Source of the DNA: Mesorhizobium loti
GTDB lineage: Bacteria > Pseudomonadota > Alphaproteobacteria > Rhizobiales > Rhizobiaceae
Assembly (NCBI GenBank): GCA_014189435.1
Contig: CP050293.1
Location: forward strand, 5,461,001-5,525,000
DNA: 64,000 nt
Direction: 5' to 3'
Shown: piece by piece, positions 59,627-64,000 of the stretch
Layout: every line of letters starts with the position of its first letter
Position numbering within the stretch: position 1 is the first letter of the stretch
The notes under the pieces: model-generated
The model's database searches: none
What the model was told of the DNA's origin: nothing
Seen by the model: only the letters and a program-made list of their open reading frames with translations
Translations under genes and position numbers: made by a program

Positions 59627-60244
59627 TCGATTTTCAGCGAGCTGCAGGACGAGATCGAGTCCGGTGAATTGGCACCGGGCTCCGTTCTCAAGCAGGAATT
59701 GATAGCCGAGCGTTTCGGGGTCAGCCGCCAGCCGGTGCGGCAGGCCCTGGACCAGTTGCTCGGGAGCGGCTTGGTCGTGCGGCGTCGCGATCGAAGCCTG
59801 GCGGTAGCGGTCCTCTCAGAACGGGAGGCTACTGAACTTTGCGAACTTCGGGCTATTCTAGAGATCGCAGCCTTGGAGCAGTCGTTGCCGGAGCTTCAGC
59901 CTTCCACCTTGCATAGGGCTGAGAGGCTCAACGACGAGCTGTTCGCGGAGTACGATCCGTCGCGGATTCTTGAGCTCGACCAACAGTTTCACCTCACGCT
60001 GTACAGCGGTAGCACGAACACTCGATTGCTTAAGACCATCGGAGACCTCCGACGAGAATCCCGGCGGTCGACCCTTCACCAAGAGCGTGGCGCCCAGCAG
60101 CGCATTGATTTTTTCGAGGAACACGCGGCGATCGTTCTCGCTTGTGCGAGCCGTGATTTCGACGCCGCGGCGCAGCATCTTCGCCGCCACATCGCTCAAA
60201 CGACTGCAAGACTTCTTTCCATGCCGACAAAGGATCCATCATGA
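59615..60244 (+). CDS. GntR/FadR-type transcription regulator
   Basis: This 209-residue regulator has an N-terminal winged helix (LKQELIAERFGVSRQPVRQALDQL) and a C-terminal helical FCD-type ligand domain with ELDQQFHLTLYSGS and a HAAIVLACASRDFDAAAQHL motif. The metal-ligand His residues of the FCD group are kept. A TTG start at 59579 is possible but would skip the operator. It overlaps the OsmC gene by ATGA and probably controls it. Confidence 0.87.
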   Translation: MDPKSIFSELQDEIESGELAPGSVLKQELIAERFGVSRQPVRQALDQLLGSGLVVRRRDRSLAVAVLSEREATELCELRAILEIAALEQSLPELQPSTLHRAERLNDELFAEYDPSRILELDQQFHLTLYSGSTNTRLLKTIGDLRRESRRSTLHQERGAQQRIDFFEEHAAIVLACASRDFDAAAQHLRRHIAQTTARLLSMPTKDPS

Positions 60245-60690
60245 AAATGACCGTCGAGGTTCATTGGGAGCGCGAAGGAGCGGTCTTCACCGACAAGCGC
60301 TACAGCCGCGCACACATTTGGCGCTTTGACGGCGGCCAGGTCGTGCCGGCGTCGGCTTCGCCGCATATCGTTCCGCTTCCTTACTCCGTGGAAGCCAACG
60401 TCGATCCGGAGGAGGCCTACATCGCGGCGATTTCCAGCTGTCACATGCTGACCTTTCTCTCGCTCGCGGCGCCCAGGCGGATCGTCGTCGAGAGCTATAC
60501 CGACAAGGCGACGGGCGTGATGGAGAAGGTCGACGGAAAATTGATCGTCAGCCGCGTTGAGCTCAATCCGACCATCGTCTACGCCGGGGAGCAGCCAACC
60601 GCGGCAACGCAAGCGGAACTGCACCACTTGGCGCATGAACAGTGCTTCATCGCAAATTCCGTCAAGACGGAAATCCAGGTAGCCGCTTGA
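60241..60690 (+). CDS. OsmC-family peroxiredoxin-like protein
   Basis: This 149-residue OsmC/Ohr-type protein has the two active Cys in AISSCHMLTFLSLAA and HEQCFIANSVK. Such proteins reduce organic hydroperoxides with dihydrolipoyl or similar donors. It is in an operon with the GntR gene just upstream (ATGA overlap), which is less usual than MarR-type OhrR control. The convergent ExoP gene ends 40 bases away. Confidence 0.9.
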   Translation: MKMTVEVHWEREGAVFTDKRYSRAHIWRFDGGQVVPASASPHIVPLPYSVEANVDPEEAYIAAISSCHMLTFLSLAAPRRIVVESYTDKATGVMEKVDGKLIVSRVELNPTIVYAGEQPTAATQAELHHLAHEQCFIANSVKTEIQVAA

Positions 60691-60730
60691 CCCTCCCATC
60701 GCCTCTTGGACAACACAACCAGGGTTCGGC

Positions 60731-63118
60731 CTAAACCGGAGCCTTGCCGCGCACTTCCGACTTTTCCAGATAGTAGCTCGAATATTTGTCGAAGAACTTT
60801 TCCGAGCCGCCGAACGATCCGTATTTGGCCAGCTTTTTCAGTTCGACCTTGTTCAGCACCGCGCCGACGATCTTGTTGGCGACATAGGGTTCGGATTCCA
60901 GCATCGACCTGACCATCGCGCGCGGCGTGCGCCCCCATTCGGTGACCAGCACAAAACCATCGACCAGCGGCGCGAAGGCCTTGGCGTCGACCACCGGTCC
61001 GAGCGGCGGCAGATCGACGACGATGTATTCGAACGTCTCCTTGGCGTTCTCGATGAAGCGCCGCATGCCGGCCGAGGAGAGAAGTTCGCTGGTATGCGAG
61101 AAATGACCGCGCAGCACCGCCGGGATGATCGCCAGCTTCGTCTGCCGGTCGATCTTGCCGACGGACTGCCAGGTCTGGCCGTTGACCACCGCTTCCATCA
61201 AGCCTTGCTCGGCTTCCATGCCAAGCCCTCGGCTGAGGCCGGGATTGCGCAGATCGCCGTCGATCAGCAGCGTCTTGGCGCCGTTAGCGGCAAGCAGGCC
61301 GGCGAGATTGGCCGCGACCGTCGACTTGCCCTCGCCGGGAAGCACCGAGATGACGCCGATGACGCGGCTGCCTTGCCCTTCCAGGACGACGTCGAAGGCA
61401 ATCTTGGCGCTGCGCAGCGTTTCGGAGAACATCGACGCAGGCGAATCGATGCTGACCCGCATGCGCGCCCGTTTTTCCGCGGCCGACAGCGATTTGGCGG
61501 TCTTGGCATCCACCTGGGTCTCACCAGGCTTTTCTTCCTTGCTGAGCTTGCCGCCGATCGCCGGCAAATAGCCGAGGAATTTCAGGCCGACGCGGTCGCG
61601 CACATCCTCGCCGGTCCTGAAGAACCGTTCGTTGAACTCGTTGAGGCCGCCGAAGCCGGCGCCCATCAGCATGCCGAGAACCAGCGAAAGTCCAAGCACG
61701 ACGATCGTGCGCGGGCTTGACGCGGCCATCGGCATCGAAGCGTCGGAGATGATGCGGATCTTGCCGACCGGGAAGGATTGCTGCTGTGCGGCTTCCTCGT
61801 AGCGGCCGAGGAATGTCTGATAGAGCGTGGTGAGCGCCGTCGCCTGCTGATCGAGTTCACGCAGCTTGACTTGCGTCTGATTGTCGACGGAACTCTTGCC
61901 TTGTGCGGCCGCGACATTGGCCCTGAGCGCGGTCTCGCGCGCCAGCGCCACCTCATATTCGTTGCGATAGCTTTCGGTCAGTTGCTTCAGTTCGCCGAAA
62001 ATCTGTGTCGATATGTCGGCCTTCTCCTTGGCAAGCGCCACCGCCTGCGGATGCTCGGGGCCGAAATTCGCCTCGACATCCTGCAGCCGCTTGGCCACCG
62101 TGAGATAGCGGGTCTTGAGCGCGGCGATGACCGAGCTGCTCGGCTGGTCGCTTGATATGGCGGCATCGTTGAAAGCGTTGTCGGAGCCGCTGTCGACGAT
62201 CGCCTTGTATTGCTGGTAGCGGGCGCTGGCGCGTGCGGTGTCGGCCTGCGCCACGATGAGCTGGGCATTGAGATCGGAAAGCTGCTTGTCGCTCATCAGC
62301 TGGCCGTCGCTGTTGGCAGCGAGCCCATGCTCGGCCCTGAATTTCTCGACCGCGAGCGAAGCTACCTGGGAGCTCTGACGCAGTTCGGTCAGCCGGCCCT
62401 GCAGCCAGACCGCCGCCCGCTCGGTGGCGTCGAAGCTGGCATCGAGCTGATCGGCGAGATAGGCATCGGCATAGGCCTTGGTGATGGCGTTTGCCAGGGC
62501 CGGATCCGTGGCCTGATAGCCAAGCGCGATGACGTAGCTTCGGCCGATGCGCTCCGCCCGCACCTCGTTCTGCAGCTTGAGGATCGCGTAGTCGCGACGC
62601 GACGTGGCGATCAGCGCGTCGCGGGCGGCCGGGTCGAGCTTGCTGAAGTCAGCACCACCCGGCATGGAGGAGCTAGGCCGAACATACTGGATCACGCTCC
62701 GGACCAGGCCGACGCCCTTCGCCAGAGCCGATACGGGTGGATTCATGAAGGCATCGTTCTGGTCGAGCTTCAGCTTGTCGACGACCACGGCGGCAAGCCG
62801 CGTCGAGGTCAGGATCTCGATCTGGCTCAGGATGGCGGAATCGGTCTGCATGGTTGTCGACGCCGCCGAGATATCATCGACGATCTTGTTCAAGCCTTCG
62901 TCGATCAGCACGCTCGCGACCGACTGATATTTGGGCGGTGTTGTCTGCAGATAGAGCAGGCCCAGAAAGAGACCGATGACAGCACACACGGCAACCACCT
63001 TGGCCTGCCGTGCGGCCATGCCAAGCAGCCGCTCGATATCGATGAAGTCTTCGCCGTCTCCTGCATCCGAATTCGGCAATGGCATCCTCTTGTCGAGAGG
63101 AAAGTTGGCATAATTCAT
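60731..63118 (-). CDS. Polysaccharide co-polymerase with tyrosine kinase domain (ExoP-like)
   Basis: This 795-residue inner-membrane protein controls exopolysaccharide chain length and export. It has an N-terminal Wzz domain with VVAVCAVIGLFLGLLYLQ as the first helix, a long periplasmic coiled coil (about 180-430) and a second helix near IVVLGLSLVLGMLMGAGFGG. The BY-kinase domain has Walker A LPGEGKSTVAANLA (about 595), LLIDGDLRNP and YIVVDLPPLGP. It ends in a Tyr cluster, KYSSYYLEK. ATG 63118 starts a sequence (MNYANFPLDKRM) typical of rhizobia. It lies next to a GalU-type gene. Confidence 0.93.
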   Translation of the reverse strand: MNYANFPLDKRMPLPNSDAGDGEDFIDIERLLGMAARQAKVVAVCAVIGLFLGLLYLQTTPPKYQSVASVLIDEGLNKIVDDISAASTTMQTDSAILSQIEILTSTRLAAVVVDKLKLDQNDAFMNPPVSALAKGVGLVRSVIQYVRPSSSMPGGADFSKLDPAARDALIATSRRDYAILKLQNEVRAERIGRSYVIALGYQATDPALANAITKAYADAYLADQLDASFDATERAAVWLQGRLTELRQSSQVASLAVEKFRAEHGLAANSDGQLMSDKQLSDLNAQLIVAQADTARASARYQQYKAIVDSGSDNAFNDAAISSDQPSSSVIAALKTRYLTVAKRLQDVEANFGPEHPQAVALAKEKADISTQIFGELKQLTESYRNEYEVALARETALRANVAAAQGKSSVDNQTQVKLRELDQQATALTTLYQTFLGRYEEAAQQQSFPVGKIRIISDASMPMAASSPRTIVVLGLSLVLGMLMGAGFGGLNEFNERFFRTGEDVRDRVGLKFLGYLPAIGGKLSKEEKPGETQVDAKTAKSLSAAEKRARMRVSIDSPASMFSETLRSAKIAFDVVLEGQGSRVIGVISVLPGEGKSTVAANLAGLLAANGAKTLLIDGDLRNPGLSRGLGMEAEQGLMEAVVNGQTWQSVGKIDRQTKLAIIPAVLRGHFSHTSELLSSAGMRRFIENAKETFEYIVVDLPPLGPVVDAKAFAPLVDGFVLVTEWGRTPRAMVRSMLESEPYVANKIVGAVLNKVELKKLAKYGSFGGSEKFFDKYSSYYLEKSEVRGKAPV

Positions 63119-63180
63119 CTTCGGTCCAATTCTAGAGCCGGTCCCATTCCGATGGATCGCAATGGGCTCTATCTCACTGT

Positions 63181-63233
63181 TTGAGCACGATCTTTTCCGG
63201 AAACCGGGACCCACTTTCCGGGATCATGCTTTG
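63181..63233. repeat. Palindromic intergenic repeat, GATC/TTTTCC type
   Basis: GATCTTTTCCGGAAA (from 63189) and TTTCCGGGATCATGCT (to about 63230) are imperfect inverted arms around CCGGGACCCAC. It has the form of a frequent Mesorhizobium repeat and is related to the one at 21565-21612. It lies between the ExoP and GalU-type genes. Confidence 0.75.
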
Positions 63234-63354
63234 GCTTGCAGACGCCTCGAAGATCGGGAGCATCGCCAGAAGCGGCGCAAGCGTCGTGCCAGACGCCGAG
63301 GGCCTGCCGGCCCCTCTTCGCCAGCCATCCGACAATGCTCCCGAAAGATGGGCA

Positions 63355-64000
63355 TTATGCGGCTTCTTCCTGGCGTTCATGCGACCGGACGAACTCCTGA
63401 AGCATCTCGAAAACCGGGCCCTTCATGTCGTCGCGCGCCAGCGCGAAGGCGATGTTGGCCTGGATGAACCCTTCCTTGGAACCGCAGTCGAACATGCGAC
63501 CCTTGAAAGGCTGGGCGAAGAAAGGCTGATCCTTCGACAGACGGACCATGGCGTCCGTCAGCTGGATCTCGTTGCCGGCGCCGCGCTGCTGATTGCCCAG
63601 GAGCGCGAAGATCTCGGGCTGCAGGATGTAGCGGCCGTTGATGTAGAAGTTCGACGGCGCATTGGCCGGCGCCGGCTTTTCGACCATGGCCGTCACCTCG
63701 AAACCGCCGCCGATCTCGGCGCCACGGCCAACGATGCCGTATTTGTTGGTCTCGCTCGGTTCACAACGCTCGACGGCGATGACGTTGCCGCCAGTGCGCT
63801 CATAGAGGTCGACGGTTTCTGCGAGGCATCCGCGCCCACCGAAGGACACCATGTCCGGCAGCAGCAAGGCGAAGGGCTCGTTGCCGATGACCTCGCGCGC
63901 GCACCAGACGGCGTGGCCGAGACCCTGCGGCGACTGCTGGCGGATGAAGCTGGTGGCGCCGGCCACAGGCAGCATGCTTTCGAGCGCCTCCAGCTGGGTC
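63355..64000 (-). CDS. UTP-glucose-1-phosphate uridylyltransferase, C-terminal part
   Basis: The last 215 codons of a gene whose start lies beyond the right edge. [57 protein letters not shown] and [33 protein letters not shown] are clear GalU/ExoN motifs. The reading frame is open to base 64000. The enzyme makes UDP-glucose for exopolysaccharide, matching the adjacent ExoP gene. Confidence 0.93.
   Translation of the reverse strand, partial: TQLEALESMLPVAGATSFIRQQSPQGLGHAVWCAREVIGNEPFALLLPDMVSFGGRGCLAETVDLYERTGGNVIAVERCEPSETNKYGIVGRGAEIGGGFEVTAMVEKPAPANAPSNFYINGRYILQPEIFALLGNQQRGAGNEIQLTDAMVRLSKDQPFFAQPFKGRMFDCGSKEGFIQANIAFALARDDMKGPVFEMLQEFVRSHERQEEAA

Noticed and set aside
1..64000. CRISPR arrays, rRNA operons or intact tRNA genes
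   Set aside because: I saw no regularly spaced short repeats, no rRNA sequence and no complete tRNA; only one degenerate tRNA-like segment near 27.8 kb.

Overview
The window is high-GC, densely coded alphaproteobacterial chromosome and most resembles Mesorhizobium or a close relative in the Hyphomicrobiales. This rests on the gene set and order (mutS, glnD, murJ, trpS, universal stress protein, nfuA), the ActS/ActR redox pair next to hrpB, an MmcB-type repair protein, an ExoP-type chain-length protein next to a GalU-type gene, an Irr-like iron box, and rhizobial-type palindromic intergenic repeats. The genus is inferred from gene content only; no rRNA or intact tRNA is present.

Layout. 0-23 kb is mostly core: the 5' end of a malic enzyme gene, mutS, a secreted protease trio (trypsin-like, LysM-subtilase, CxxCH protein), an aldo/keto reductase, a copper ATPase/DUF305 unit behind a CueR-type promoter, glnD, murJ, an epimerase-like/glycosyltransferase pair set between murJ and trpS, a stress protein, nfuA behind an Irr-type box, an L,D-transpeptidase and cueR. 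23-29 kb is an accessory patch of small genes, repeats, an SMR pump with an apparent AUU start, a broken ExoI-like gene, possible small RNAs, an IS1595-type transposase, a tRNA-like relic and a possible RiPP precursor. 29-37.5 kb holds mmcB, nhaA, actR/actS, hrpB (carrying an in-frame palindromic repeat), a DMT exporter and a PIG-L deacetylase.

37.6-49.9 kb is one long carbohydrate unit. It encodes a binding protein, two permeases, a tiny membrane protein and two ATPases of an ABC importer, then an ATP-type Dak kinase, DhaL, DhaM, HPr, enzyme I, an unknown protein and DhaK. A polyol or ketose imported by the ABC system is probably trimmed to dihydroxyacetone or a related ketose and phosphorylated, with PEP as donor through a dedicated EI-HPr-DhaM-DhaL relay. 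A triple ACTAAAC/GTTTAGT operator sits in front.

50-55.4 kb is the least understood part: a frameshifted nucleotidyltransferase-family gene and two glycosyltransferases on the plus strand face a minus-strand operon of a PqqD-like protein, a lasso-peptide B2-type cysteine protease and an HPr-kinase-like protein. These are RiPP-maturation parts without a visible cyclase. 55.4-64 kb carries a frameshifted DUF2259 gene, prpE, an acyltransferase, a GntR/OsmC pair with a perfect palindromic operator over the regulator's start codon, the ExoP-type polysaccharide co-polymerase/kinase and a truncated GalU-type gene.

Three genes (near 24.5, 50.2 and 55.66 kb) each need a single frame correction, which is either real decay or sequence error. 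All names come from motif recognition by eye; no database search was run.
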